The notes beneath the pieces are model-generated. The model saw nothing but the letters and a program-made list of their open reading frames with translations, was not told the origin of the DNA and did not search any database. This document shows positions 26,671-36,790 of a stretch of 64,000 bases of DNA, in pieces; positions within the stretch are counted from its first letter, which is position 1; the number at the start of each line of letters is the position of its first letter. Location of the stretch: contig NZ_JACSYA010000006.1 of NCBI RefSeq assembly GCF_029870285.1, positions 1-64,000 of the forward strand, written 5' to 3'. The DNA is from Delftia sp. PS-11. GTDB lineage: Bacteria > Pseudomonadota > Gammaproteobacteria > Burkholderiales > Burkholderiaceae_C. The translations under genes were made by a program, and so were the position numbers.

Positions 26671-28238
26671 TACGCGTATACCTCCAGAATGATCACGCCC
26701 GGCTTGCCGTTTTTGCCTTTGCCCAGGGTTGCATGCGCAGCAGAGCCTGCAGTGCCCGCAAACCCATTGCTGCCAGCGTAGTAATTGCCAGCGCCCCCGT
26801 TGCCACCGGCACCAGAACTTGCGCCGCCATCGCCGCCAGAACCGTGGTCCGCATCGAGCCCGATGGCGCCTGCCGCCGCTGTGGTCATGCTTGCGCCCCC
26901 CGTGCCGCCTGCGCCGCCAGCACTTGGTGTACCCGTGCCGCCAGCACTACCAGGGTTGTTGTTGGCAGGGTTTGCAGCCGTACGGCCCGCAAAAGCCATC
27001 AGGCCCGACGCAGCAACCGCCGATGCGCCGGCGCCCGCCGCCGATGTAGCGGTGGCTCCAGTGCTGCCCTGCGGCGCGTAAGACCCGTAGTAGTAAGAGC
27101 CACCGCCGCCGCCAGAACCGTGCCCTGGCCCGTTTTGCCCTGTTGCCGCAAAGCTGACGCCCATAGCACCGGCGCCACCACCACCGCCACCAATACCGCC
27201 AGCGCCGCCAGCACCTCCTGGGGCCAAGTATCCAAACATGGATGTCGTACCGCCCGCACCACCAGCAGCCCCCGCAGCACCAGCTCCGGCCATAATTGGG
27301 CCAGTACCGGCACCAGTACCGCCATTACCAGCAGTGCCGCCAGTTGCTGCAGCTGCGCCGCCAGTCCCAGGTGCGCCAATGGCGTAGGTGTAGGCCGTAC
27401 CAGGCACGATGGCAATAGGCGGCGTGCGCACGACCAACCCGGACCCGCCAGGTGCGCCAAGCCCCCCGCTCCCGCCGCCGCCACCGCCACCACTTGTCGC
27501 ACTGCCGGATGTGACGCCGCCGCCGCCACCACCACCCCCACCGGCCCCCGCACCACCGCCGCCGCCACCCGCGCCGGACAGCAGCGCGATCACGTAGGAG
27601 TACCCTTCTGGAGCCGTCCAGCTTGTACCGCTTTCCAGCACCACAATCTTTGGCTTGCGGGTCTCCAGATTGCCCGATCCAACAATCGATTGCCCATCGA
27701 CGGTTTTGACGTTGTTTCCGCTGACAAGCTTTTCCTGATATGCATCATTGGGCAAATACGCCGCGCCCCATTGCATATCCACCTTAAAAACACGCATGGA
27801 ATTCAGTGCCGTATCAAAGTACAGAGCGCCAATAGCCAGCGGATTGCCCTGATTGTCCACAACTGGCGGAACAGATTTCTCGCCAAGGTAGCGCCTTGCG
27901 AATTCGAGAAATTTTGCAACCGCCTCATCCCGCGCAGACTCCGCATCCTCCATGGCCTGCACCGCCGTGTCTTTCGCACTATTCGCGGCCAGCTCACTGC
28001 ACCCTGCATCTTCAGCAGAATACTTCGCGCTGTTTTTGTAGCCCTCAGCCTCACCATGCTTGAGCGCAACATCACGACCAATCTGAGAGATGGCTGCAGC
28101 AAATGCATTGAGCTGGCCAGTGAACAGCGGCAGGTGAGTGCCAAAATACTCATCGACCTGAGGGCGCACTACCGATGGTGGCTGAGTGCGATCAATCAAT
28201 GGCAGAGGGGTTACTTCGGGAATATTTTCATCGCTCAT
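26670..28238 (-). CDS. Glycine-rich tail fibre / adhesin
   Basis: 522 residues. The N-terminal 200 residues are helical and attach to the virion (VPPVVDNQGNPLAIGALYFDTALN, a common fibre motif). Residues from about 205 begin SGTSWTAPEGYSYVIALLSG, then about 300 residues made almost wholly of glycine, alanine, serine and threonine, and a terminal beta strand (KPGVIILEVY). Polyglycine-II-like sandwiches of this kind form receptor-binding tips in some phages. The low-complexity DNA is prone to slippage and recombination, which could vary host range. Confidence 0.75.
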   Translation of the reverse strand: MSDENIPEVTPLPLIDRTQPPSVVRPQVDEYFGTHLPLFTGQLNAFAAAISQIGRDVALKHGEAEGYKNSAKYSAEDAGCSELAANSAKDTAVQAMEDAESARDEAVAKFLEFARRYLGEKSVPPVVDNQGNPLAIGALYFDTALNSMRVFKVDMQWGAAYLPNDAYQEKLVSGNNVKTVDGQSIVGSGNLETRKPKIVVLESGTSWTAPEGYSYVIALLSGAGGGGGGAGAGGGGGGGGGVTSGSATSGGGGGGGSGGLGAPGGSGLVVRTPPIAIVPGTAYTYAIGAPGTGGAAAATGGTAGNGGTGAGTGPIMAGAGAAGAAGGAGGTTSMFGYLAPGGAGGAGGIGGGGGGAGAMGVSFAATGQNGPGHGSGGGGGSYYYGSYAPQGSTGATATSAAGAGASAVAASGLMAFAGRTAANPANNNPGSAGGTGTPSAGGAGGTGGASMTTAAAGAIGLDADHGSGGDGGASSGAGGNGGAGNYYAGSNGFAGTAGSAAHATLGKGKNGKPGVIILEVYA

Positions 28239-29152
28239 AGTGTCATCGCAAGAGACTCCAGTTCCAGGGTCGTATAGAGCACCATGGGACCGGGCAGGTT
28301 GATTCGGAAATCCTTGTAGTAGCCAAGCACGTTGACATTGATCAGCTCGGCTCGGTCCGTCAGCTCAAAATAAGCCAGGGTCGCGCGCAACCCCGCGAGC
28401 CGCCGAGATAGCGGATTGAAGTCCTGCACTGGGGTTTCGGCGCGCAGCTTGACGATCTGGGAATAGGCCCCCTCTTGGAGGGTCAAGCGTCCAAACTTGT
28501 CGGTGCTCTTCGTTGAGTAGTCCTCAATCCCATAGTCAACGCCGTACTCGGCCAGACCAATGGAGCGCGCGTATCCCAATCGACAGACGCCACAGGCAAC
28601 GCCAGCGGTACCCGTGAGTTGAATCTGCACACTGCCGCCGTAGACAGCCCCGGGCAGATCCTTCAGGAGCACCGCTCCACGCTGACGGAATGGCTCAAAG
28701 AACCAGTCGTAAAAACCGGCGATGGGCGTGTCGTCAAGATCCAGGGTAGCGCTATAGATAACCTGACCATCCAGCCATCTGCTTACTGCTGCCTGGCGCC
28801 CGACAAGCTCCATCAGCAACAGCGAGTCAGCGCCGCGCGCCACCATGGACACATCGATCTCCGTTTCGTCCACGGTGAACGTGCCGATAGCGTCATCAAA
28901 CATGGCCCAGCGATTCGTGGGGCCACGGTTGAGCCAGCGCGGCGTGTCGGACTTCGCGGAGACTTCGGGCGGTGTCGCATCAACGCCGGCGGTCAGGGCC
29001 TCAAAGTTGAGGTGCACGCCGCTGACAGCACGCATGACGACCTGGCCGACCACATAGCTGACCACAGCGCTCCAGGGCGGATAGTCATCCTCTGCCACGC
29101 TGCTGGATAACAGCGTGGCATCGGTAACTGGTTCGAGTTCAATCACATTCAT
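28235..29152 (-). CDS. Phage tail-tip/baseplate-like protein, unknown
   Basis: 305 residues. It sits directly between tape measure and fibre, where distal-tail and hub proteins are normally encoded. WSAVVSYVVGQVVMRAVSGVHLNFEAL resembles short carbohydrate-binding-like modules found in tail proteins. CGVCRLGYARSIGLAEYGVDYGIEDYSTK appears conserved-looking but is not matched to a named family. Role inferred from position. Confidence 0.5.
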   Translation of the reverse strand: MNVIELEPVTDATLLSSSVAEDDYPPWSAVVSYVVGQVVMRAVSGVHLNFEALTAGVDATPPEVSAKSDTPRWLNRGPTNRWAMFDDAIGTFTVDETEIDVSMVARGADSLLLMELVGRQAAVSRWLDGQVIYSATLDLDDTPIAGFYDWFFEPFRQRGAVLLKDLPGAVYGGSVQIQLTGTAGVACGVCRLGYARSIGLAEYGVDYGIEDYSTKSTDKFGRLTLQEGAYSQIVKLRAETPVQDFNPLSRRLAGLRATLAYFELTDRAELINVNVLGYYKDFRINLPGPMVLYTTLELESLAMTL

Positions 29153-29155
29153 GCA

Positions 29156-32100
29156 TCACCCTTTCTTTGCTGCAGCTTCCCGCAGCAGGCGGTTTGTGCC
29201 TTGGCCCTCTTCCTTGACCGCGGCCAGGGCCTTGGTCAGTTCCGTGCGCAACAGCACCACTTCTTTCTGCAGGGCCTGCAGTTGTTTCACCTCGGGCGAG
29301 ACTTCCGGGGCCTTTTCCACTGCGCGCAGCTGGTTGATCGTCAGCCCGAATCGCCGCTCCATTTCGAGCGGGTCTGTCGTGCTGTCGCGCACCTTTTGCA
29401 GCATCGTGTTCGTGGCCTTCGCCAGTTCACCCTGAGCGACATCGCCGCCCGCCAGGGCTGCACTGATCACTTCGTCGTACTGGCGCACGGCCTCCGCAGC
29501 CTTGTCCTTGGCCGAGAATGAGCTGTAATCCCCCAGCAGCAGCTCGTCGGCCAGGCTGCCGGCTGCGCTTTGCAGCGCCGCGAGTGCCTGGGCCGCACGC
29601 TCGGCCTCCTGGTCTACGCCCTGATAGGTCGTGACCATGTAGTCGAACAATGTGGAGTACTGCGCCTCGGTGATCTGGCCCTTGCCCAGCGCATCCGTCA
29701 CCCGCGCGAACGACTCATAAAAAGCCGTGTTGTCGTACTGGCCCAGGCCATCGACCAGTAGCGTCAGGTCGCGCAGCGTCTGGCCTTCGCCAAGGGTGAT
29801 TTTTCCCTCCAGCTCTTTGGCCGCACGCGCAGCATCCGCCGTGGTCAAAATGCTGGCGGCCAGGGCGGCAGCATCGGACACCAGCTTGCCGCGCACCTCT
29901 GCAGCGCGCAGCTCAGGCAGCTGCAGGCGCAGCTCCTGCGCGGATCGCGCATACATGTCGGCCTGGCCCCACTCCTCCTTTTGCTGCGCCAGAGCCGCCG
30001 CATCTGCGTACATGCCAATCGCAGACATGGCCGCATCCACAGACCCTGCAGCGGCTTTGCCAAACTCCGTGCTCATGCTGCCCAGCAGGCCAATGGCGTT
30101 TGTCGCTTGCGACAGACTGGTATTGGCTTTGCGGGCGGCCTCATCCATGCCGGCGACGATGCCCGACAGCTGGCCAAAGACTCCCTGCAGCGACGTGATG
30201 CCGGCGCGCGCCTGCGCTGCTGCCGCATCGGCCGCACGACCGAACTGAGCCGCCGTATCGGACAGCAGCGGGATCAGGTCGCCAAAGGTGGCATTGAGGT
30301 ACTCCAGCGCCGCCTCCGCCTCCTGGACTGTGATCCGGCCATTGGCAAACGCCTGGTTGATTGTGTCGATGGAGCGCGCGACCAGCTGCAGATCCTCGCC
30401 GACCACCGTGCCATAGCCCGGCATCCAGCCCACGGACCCCACGTTGCCGGCCAGCAGCTTGCCCTCGGCAGCGCCACGGGCCATCCCCTCCCACAGCCCT
30501 GTCAGCAGGCCATTGACCATGGGGCCGAACATCTCAGCCCCCTGCACGCGCAGCTCACGCAGCACGGACTCCTGCGTGTACGCCATCACCTCGCCCTTGA
30601 GCTGCGCAATGACAGCCGCCGAGTTCGGGATGCTCAGCGCATTGGCCTGCGCACTGGCCAGCAGGCCGGCTGCAGCCTGCCCACGCTGGCGCGCCATCGC
30701 ATCGTTGAACGCACCCGCCTGAAACTGCCCACCCGCCGAGAAATCCGCATAACGCGGCATGTTGGCGCTGACAGCGGCAGCCAGCGCACCCGCTGTATCG
30801 CCAGCGCGCAGGCGCTGCGCCGACAGCTCGGCGGCAAGCACCTGCTCGGTCTGCCGGACGATGGCGCCGATCTGCTCGACATAGCCGGCCAGCTCATCGC
30901 CCAGGCCCAGCGTGCGCAGTTGCGCGAGCGCGCCAGCGGCACCATCGAGCTGGTCGGCGAACGCAGAAAACTGCGTGAACTCAGAGCCCGACAGCCAGAG
31001 GCTGCCGACAAAGCCGCCCTCCTCCTGCTGCTCTTGCCGGCGCAGACTCGCCAACAGCCCATCGAGCGAATCGCGCTGCTCGCGCACGATGCTATCGGCC
31101 TGCTCGCGCATCGCTGCCATGGCCTGTGCTGCAGCCTCGGTAGCCGATGCCGCCGCCTGAGCTTCGCTGATCTGCTTGCGCAATGCCTCGTTGTAGTCCC
31201 AGGCAGCCAACTCAGCAGAGTTATAGCCGTCCGTGGCAATCGCGCGCGTAGCAGCCAGATAAGCCGCTTCGTCGCCCTGCGCACGCAGCAAGTCCGCTTC
31301 CAGCTTGCGGCGCTCATCGAGCAGCCCCTGCATGGCGCGGCCCAAAGAGTCCGCGACGGCTTCCGACTCTGGTACCACACTGGCGAATGCATCCGCGACA
31401 CCCAGCATTGCAGCGACAGTGCGCGCGCCGGCATCACCCAGCGCAGCATTGGCCTCCACAATCGCCCGGAACTCAGCGCGCGTGCGCGGCATCTCGATGC
31501 CGACTGCCGCCAGCGCCTCGGTCACATCGCGCGTGACATTCGCCGCGCGTTCTCCCTCGCTGTAGAACTGCTCGTAATACGCGCTCACGCCCGCACTGAG
31601 CTGCTCCAATCCGCCGGCGTGCTTGAGCAAAGCAGTGAACGTGCTGTCTGCCAGCGAACCGAACCCCTGCAGATTGCGCCGCATGCTGGTCAGTACACCA
31701 TCCAGCGCTGCAATTTCCTGCAGCGCCGCCGTCAGACCCTCCAGTGTGATCTCATCATCAAGGCCATCGAAGACAGACCGCATCCAGCCGGGTATATCCG
31801 CCGTCTTGATCTCCGCCACCAGGGCAGAGCCCATGTCAGCGACATACTGCGCCCAGGCTTTTTCCGGGTCCGCACCCAGCACACCATCGCGCGCTGTGTA
31901 GTCCTTGAGCGTTTCGCCTGTCAGCTGGTTGATCAGCCTGAAGTAGCCGTAGCTGTCCTCATCGCCATGCACCGGATTGACTGCGAAGCCCGCCACGATG
32001 TCGATCTGTTTTGCGCTATCGCCCGCGTACTTTGCAAGCGACTTGTAGACGCCGGACAGCGCATTGACCGTGGTCCCCAGCTGCTTGCCGAGGTCTGCGC

Positions 32101-34984
32101 TATGGCGCTGTGTCAGATCGTCATACCAGTCGCCGGCAGCACGGCCAAACAACTGGGCTGCAGCCTGGTCATTACTGCCGCCGGCAGTGCTGTACGCAGC
32201 ACCTGCATGGTTCGCACCTCGACTGCCGAATGCTTTATCCAGCGAGGTACCCAGGAAAGATCCGATGGTCGCGCCGATAGGGCCACCAAACCACTGCCCG
32301 ACAGCCGTACCGATGGCAGAGCCATAGCGCCCTTTGCTCAGATCGAAAAGCGCCTTGCCATAGCTGAGGACACTGCCCGCCGTGTTGATGACATCACCGT
32401 ACTCGGCAACCTTCACGCCGAGATCCATCAGGCTTTCGCCAGCTTTCTCAAGCCCTTTCTCGAATAGCTTGGTGCCGAGCTTGTTGATATTCATCCCCAG
32501 GCCCGTTCCGAAGTCCGTCAGCAGGGAGGCATCGAAAGCGTTGTACGCAGTCTTCACACCGCTCAACCAGCTGACAGGCCCACCGCTGCCACTCGACTGC
32601 GATGCAGTGCCGGCATTCAAGCCAAGCATTGATGCCAGACCGCTGGCCACATTGCCTGCTGCGGGCTGCACAATGGCCTTGATGATCGGGGTGAAGACCA
32701 ATGTGCGGCCCAGGTTGCGCATGTAGTCCCCAAAGCTGCGCCCACCCTCCATCAGCTGGTCAGACAGGCTTTGCCCGATCTGGTCCACCCCTTTTTGCCA
32801 GTCGGCCACGTTCTCGGCTGTCGCTGTCGCCGTAGCTTCGCGGATCTGCTTGTCGCGGGTCAGCGAGAGGCGTTCACGCAGCAGTTCAATTTCCTGCATC
32901 AGCGCAAGCTGCTCGCGCGAGTTAAACCCGCTGGCAGCGCTGGCACGCTCCATTTCTGCCAGCTGCTGCTCTTTGATCAAGAGGATGGCCTCTTGCCGCC
33001 GCGCCAGTACGTTGGCCTGCTGCGCAGCGGAAAGGCCGATCAGTTCGATCTCTTCGCGCAAAGTCTTGTTGCCGTCAATCAGCGACTGCACGTTCTGCTC
33101 TGCAGCGCTCGCTATATCCTGGCGGCGCTTCCGGTCCTCTTCGGCATGCCGCAGGAAATCCTTGCGCGCCTCGTTCTCTTTTTCCAGCGCAGCCAGGCTG
33201 TCGATCTGGGCCAGCACATTGGCACGCTGGGCAGCAGACAGCCCCTTGAGCGAGCCTTTCAGCTCCTCTGCAAACTTGATGCGCTGCTTGTCGGATTCCG
33301 TGAGCTTGTCGCCGCTTTGCAGCTCCTGCGTTTGCTCCGCAATCTTTTCGTCCAGGGACTTCGTGAGCCCCTCATACGCCGTCTGCAACTGCTTGGCGGA
33401 CTGCGCACTGGCCTTGGCGCCTTCGTCCTGCTTGGCGTAGAAATCCCTGATCTGGCGTTCCATCTCGGGCGTGAATGCCGAGCCAAGTTTGCGCTTCCAC
33501 TCCTCAATCTCAACAGCGGCTTTCTGCGCCGTGGTGCCGTATTTCTTGAGCCACTCTTCGGATTGGCCCAGGGGCTTTTCCGAGCTGTTGGCTGCATCGG
33601 CCACACCTGACACCTGGTCTGCGACCTCTTGCACGGCAGGCTTTGCCACGCCGGCGGCAGTGCGCAGGGCATCCAGGTGCGTGCGGATACCATCAATGCG
33701 GGCCTCCAGCTTGGCCGTCATCTGCCCCTTGGGGCCGCCCGCACGCTCAAGCAGCGCCTCGGCTTGGGCCAGGCGCTCGGTCTGGAATTCGATTTCCTTG
33801 GTGAGCTTGTCGCCCACAGGGTCTGCCAGATTGGCTGCAATGGCCGCACCCGTGGCTGCACCAATGCCCAACAGCACCAGGGTGGCAGGATTGGACGCCA
33901 GCGCAATGCTCAGAGCCAGCACCGCTGCACGGGCCTTGCCCAGCGCCCCGACAATGCCACCGGCGCCGCCGATGGCAGCCGCAACTTTCAGGGCACCAGC
34001 CGCAGTGCCGGCACCGGCCAGCATGCCCAGCACCACGCCGATCTCGCCCTTGTGTTCTGCCGCAGCCTGGCCCAGTTCCACCAGCTTGGCCATGCTGCTG
34101 GCGGCAAAGGTGCCAACGTCAGCGACGACCCCAATGAAAGCCTGAAAGCCCGCGCGCACGCTTTCGCCGCTGAGCGTTTCAGCCAGGCCGTTCACGCTGT
34201 CGCGCAGGCCTGGCAGGCTGGCACTGTCGGCCGTCATCAGGCTGTCAACCGCATGGGTCACGGCCTGCAGCGCACCGCCCAGCGTGTCGCGCGCAGCTTG
34301 CGCCGCGCCGCCATAGCTGGCCTCCAATGCGTTCAGGATGATCTCCTGCGCCTTGGCCGTCTGCCCTGTGCGCTCCAGCTGCTTGACCATCTCCTTTTGC
34401 TCCGCCGTAAAGCGGAAACCCTGCTCAGACAGGGCGGACAGGCCTGCGCTGGGCACGTCCAGGGCCTTGCCGATGGTCTCTGCGGCCGCAGTAACCTGGT
34501 AGCCCATGCGCTCGGACATATCGACCACGGCTTGCATGGCGCGCGGCATCACCTTGCCGACCACGCCCGAATAGCTGAGCATGCGCGCCTGCGCCTGGTT
34601 GATCTGGCCTGCGCTGAAATTGCTATGCTTTTCCAGGCTGTCGGCCATCTCGTTGAGCTGCTCGACACTCCAGCCGGCAGCCCCGCCCGTGGACTTGATG
34701 GCAGCCGCAAGCTGCTGCTGCTCTTTCTCTGCGTCGATGGTCTCCTGCTTGATCTTGGCAATCGCCGAGGTCAGCCCAAACGCGCTAACGGCGCCGCCAA
34801 TGGCCCCCAGCACAGCGCCCTTGAGGCTGTCCATGCGGGCGGCCACACCGGCAGCCATCTGCTCGTAAGTGTCTTGCACGCGCTTGGCGTGCTGTTTTAC
34901 TTCCTGCTCGTTGGACTCCAGACCCTTGCTGAACTGCGCGTATTCCAGCGCGAGCTTGACGACGAGCGAACCCAGTGCGGACAT
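29156..34984 (-). CDS. Tail tape measure protein
   Basis: 1942 residues, by far the largest gene. ALGSLVVKLALEYAQFSKGL at the start and long coiled-coil stretches are typical. Hydrophobic segments lie near residues 335-400 (VLGMLAGAGTAAGALKVAA; VLALSIALASNPATLVLLGI), as in tape measures that enter the host membrane. SIGTAVGQWFGGPIGATIGSFLG follows near residue 900. By the usual ratio of about 1.5 angstrom per residue it would set a tail near 290 nm, long for a 38.6-kb genome. Confidence 0.93.
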   Translation of the reverse strand: MSALGSLVVKLALEYAQFSKGLESNEQEVKQHAKRVQDTYEQMAAGVAARMDSLKGAVLGAIGGAVSAFGLTSAIAKIKQETIDAEKEQQQLAAAIKSTGGAAGWSVEQLNEMADSLEKHSNFSAGQINQAQARMLSYSGVVGKVMPRAMQAVVDMSERMGYQVTAAAETIGKALDVPSAGLSALSEQGFRFTAEQKEMVKQLERTGQTAKAQEIILNALEASYGGAAQAARDTLGGALQAVTHAVDSLMTADSASLPGLRDSVNGLAETLSGESVRAGFQAFIGVVADVGTFAASSMAKLVELGQAAAEHKGEIGVVLGMLAGAGTAAGALKVAAAIGGAGGIVGALGKARAAVLALSIALASNPATLVLLGIGAATGAAIAANLADPVGDKLTKEIEFQTERLAQAEALLERAGGPKGQMTAKLEARIDGIRTHLDALRTAAGVAKPAVQEVADQVSGVADAANSSEKPLGQSEEWLKKYGTTAQKAAVEIEEWKRKLGSAFTPEMERQIRDFYAKQDEGAKASAQSAKQLQTAYEGLTKSLDEKIAEQTQELQSGDKLTESDKQRIKFAEELKGSLKGLSAAQRANVLAQIDSLAALEKENEARKDFLRHAEEDRKRRQDIASAAEQNVQSLIDGNKTLREEIELIGLSAAQQANVLARRQEAILLIKEQQLAEMERASAASGFNSREQLALMQEIELLRERLSLTRDKQIREATATATAENVADWQKGVDQIGQSLSDQLMEGGRSFGDYMRNLGRTLVFTPIIKAIVQPAAGNVASGLASMLGLNAGTASQSSGSGGPVSWLSGVKTAYNAFDASLLTDFGTGLGMNINKLGTKLFEKGLEKAGESLMDLGVKVAEYGDVINTAGSVLSYGKALFDLSKGRYGSAIGTAVGQWFGGPIGATIGSFLGTSLDKAFGSRGANHAGAAYSTAGGSNDQAAAQLFGRAAGDWYDDLTQRHSADLGKQLGTTVNALSGVYKSLAKYAGDSAKQIDIVAGFAVNPVHGDEDSYGYFRLINQLTGETLKDYTARDGVLGADPEKAWAQYVADMGSALVAEIKTADIPGWMRSVFDGLDDEITLEGLTAALQEIAALDGVLTSMRRNLQGFGSLADSTFTALLKHAGGLEQLSAGVSAYYEQFYSEGERAANVTRDVTEALAAVGIEMPRTRAEFRAIVEANAALGDAGARTVAAMLGVADAFASVVPESEAVADSLGRAMQGLLDERRKLEADLLRAQGDEAAYLAATRAIATDGYNSAELAAWDYNEALRKQISEAQAAASATEAAAQAMAAMREQADSIVREQRDSLDGLLASLRRQEQQEEGGFVGSLWLSGSEFTQFSAFADQLDGAAGALAQLRTLGLGDELAGYVEQIGAIVRQTEQVLAAELSAQRLRAGDTAGALAAAVSANMPRYADFSAGGQFQAGAFNDAMARQRGQAAAGLLASAQANALSIPNSAAVIAQLKGEVMAYTQESVLRELRVQGAEMFGPMVNGLLTGLWEGMARGAAEGKLLAGNVGSVGWMPGYGTVVGEDLQLVARSIDTINQAFANGRITVQEAEAALEYLNATFGDLIPLLSDTAAQFGRAADAAAAQARAGITSLQGVFGQLSGIVAGMDEAARKANTSLSQATNAIGLLGSMSTEFGKAAAGSVDAAMSAIGMYADAAALAQQKEEWGQADMYARSAQELRLQLPELRAAEVRGKLVSDAAALAASILTTADAARAAKELEGKITLGEGQTLRDLTLLVDGLGQYDNTAFYESFARVTDALGKGQITEAQYSTLFDYMVTTYQGVDQEAERAAQALAALQSAAGSLADELLLGDYSSFSAKDKAAEAVRQYDEVISAALAGGDVAQGELAKATNTMLQKVRDSTTDPLEMERRFGLTINQLRAVEKAPEVSPEVKQLQALQKEVVLLRTELTKALAAVKEEGQGTNRLLREAAAKKG

Positions 34985-34986
34985 GG

Positions 34987-35741
34987 CTAGCCCCTCTCTT
35001 GTTGTTGTCTGATTTCATGCAGGGCCGACAGGGCAGCACGCTCCATCATCTGCAGGCCGGCCATGATTTCGCGGCGTTTGCGCTGCTGCGCGAACAGATC
35101 CAGCCAGGCAGCAACGCCGGCATAGTCGAGCCCGACATGAACCAGCTTGGAGCCGTCCAGTCCCATGGGTACAGGGACGATGCGCCACTGGGTCTGCACA
35201 TCAAGCCAGGCCATCACGACATCCCAGTTTTCAGCCCAGACGCCGAAGGTCTCCGGCGGTTTTTCCAAGATGGCACGCTGCGCTTCGATGGCAGCGGCCA
35301 CGCGCTCGATGTCTTGGGCCGGCGCGCCCATCGCCTGCATGGCTTCCAGCATGGACTCCTCAGGCAGATAGACACTGACCGGCGGCGGGCGGATTCCCGC
35401 CCACCAGCGCGCGGCCTCGATCAGTTTTTTGCTTTGGCCCCTGCGTTGGCGCGCAGGTACGTCAGTGCGGTTTCACGCGCTGCGCCCGACAGGCGCAGGA
35501 AAGCGGCCTTGTTCTCGGGCGTGAATTCGACAGGCCGGCGCTGCAGGTCCACCATTTCCCAGCCCACCAGCACCTCATCGACGACCTCGGCAAAAGGCTT
35601 GTCGTGCAGCTCGGCACGGCGCTCTTCGCCAGTGCGCAGGAAGATGGCCGTGAAGGTCTCTTCACGCCACAGGCCGTTTTCCGTCTTGACCTGCATCTTG
35701 ACGGGCTCTTTGAAAGTTTCGGAGGGGGTCAGATTGAACAT
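34987..35741 (-). CDS. Tail assembly chaperone frameshift product (gpGT-like)
   Basis: The short chaperone ORF ends at 35421 with GCA AAA AAC TGA. A_AAA_AAC is the canonical -1 slippery heptamer, placed right at the stop. After a -1 slip the frame stays open through KKLIEAARWWAGIRPPP-type sequence and joins the 121-residue ORF that begins at ATG 35352 without any stop. The fused product is about 251 residues. The T half resembles the DUF1799 type (NWDVVMAWLDVQTQWR). This is the lambda G/GT arrangement, located between tail tube and tape measure as expected. Confidence 0.85.
35421..35741 (-). CDS. Tail assembly chaperone, unshifted form (gpG-like)
   Basis: 106 residues from MFNLTPSETFKEPV. 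The frame extends further upstream, but that part lies in the gap after the tail tube gene and has no ribosome site. FTPENKAAFLRLSGAARETALTYL near the end is typical of small tail chaperones. It keeps the tape measure soluble during tail assembly and is not found in the mature virion. Confidence 0.8.
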   Translation of the reverse strand: MFNLTPSETFKEPVKMQVKTENGLWREETFTAIFLRTGEERRAELHDKPFAEVVDEVLVGWEMVDLQRRPVEFTPENKAAFLRLSGAARETALTYLRANAGAKAKN

Positions 35742-35821
35742 GGGATGTCCTTTGTTGAAGTGATGGAGAAAACAAAAAGGCCGCGAAACGCGGCCCAGCA
35801 GGGAGAGAAAAATGCGGCGCA

Positions 35822-36754
35822 TCAACGCACGATCACGACCAGTTCGTCATCGCCGTTGGCGGGGTTGATGTCGAATGGCAAAGCCATCATGGCCACGCCC
35901 TGGTCATCGCTGAGCGTGAACGGGCCGGGCTGGATATTGGGCATTTGCAACTCCACGATGTTGCCGGCATCCAGGCCGTGGACGATGTTGCAGGCGCCGG
36001 TCTCGCTCTTGCGCACGATCTCGGTCCAGTCCTTCGTCGTCGCCTTGGGAAACTCCATCGTGATGGAGCCCGTGGGCTTACGGTCCGGGCTCGATGCACC
36101 GGCGCAGTTGATCAGCTCGCGCCAGGCCAGCTGATTGGCCAGGTTGACCGAAAACGCACTGGTGCAGCTGGAGTGCCCGAAGATGTTGAGCGTGGGCGTG
36201 TTGGTCTTGCCAACGACCTTGGGCTGCATGAATGCCGAGTAATCCACGCCCGTCGGCATGGCGCCTTCCTCGGGCTTGGAGTACGCGCCGAGAAACTCGT
36301 ATTTCATGACCGGGATGCCCTTGGGGTTCAGCTCGAAACTGACCGTCGCCTTGGCATCCGTGATCTTGAACAGCGTGCCGTCGAGGTAGCCATACAGCGT
36401 CAGCACGGGCTCGCCACCGCTGACCAGGTGATACTGCACATCCACACCCGGCGTCACGGTCTCCGAAAAGCCGCAGGCCTGCAGCAACTCGCCCCAGGCC
36501 GGCGGCTGGCCAGCCGTGCCGCTGCCGGCCAGCTCGACCTCGCATGTGAGCTTGCGATGCTCGCCTGCCGTGAGCTTGCCGCCATTGCCCTTGTACGGAC
36601 GGATCAGCGTGCGCTCGACCTGCTCGGCCGTGATCGGCTCAGGCGCCAGGGCGCGGCAGAGGATGGCATTGGCTCCGGCCGTTGGCACCACAGGGGTGCC
36701 GACTGCAGGCTGGAGCTTGGCCAGCAGCAGCATTTGTTTCATGGACTTGCCCAT
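35822..36754 (-). CDS. Major tail tube protein
   Basis: 310 residues, AGGAAG before the ATG. Beta-rich sequence with AELAGSGTAGQPPAWGELLQACGFSE, LVSGGEPVLTLYGYLDGTLFKITDAKATVSFELNPKGIPVMKYEF and a C-terminal IQPGPFTLSDDQGVAMMALPF part. This matches siphophage tail tube proteins of the lambda gpV type in order and style. It polymerises around the tape measure. Confidence 0.8.
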   Translation of the reverse strand: MGKSMKQMLLLAKLQPAVGTPVVPTAGANAILCRALAPEPITAEQVERTLIRPYKGNGGKLTAGEHRKLTCEVELAGSGTAGQPPAWGELLQACGFSETVTPGVDVQYHLVSGGEPVLTLYGYLDGTLFKITDAKATVSFELNPKGIPVMKYEFLGAYSKPEEGAMPTGVDYSAFMQPKVVGKTNTPTLNIFGHSSCTSAFSVNLANQLAWRELINCAGASSPDRKPTGSITMEFPKATTKDWTEIVRKSETGACNIVHGLDAGNIVELQMPNIQPGPFTLSDDQGVAMMALPFDINPANGDDELVVIVR

Positions 36755-36790
36755 GGGTCTTCCTTTCTCGTTGATAGGGGCTGCAGCGGG

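Noticed and set aside
29981..32467. An 828-codon plus-strand open frame inside the tape measure gene
   Set aside because: Antisense shadow of the tape measure; no ribosome site and no domain pattern.
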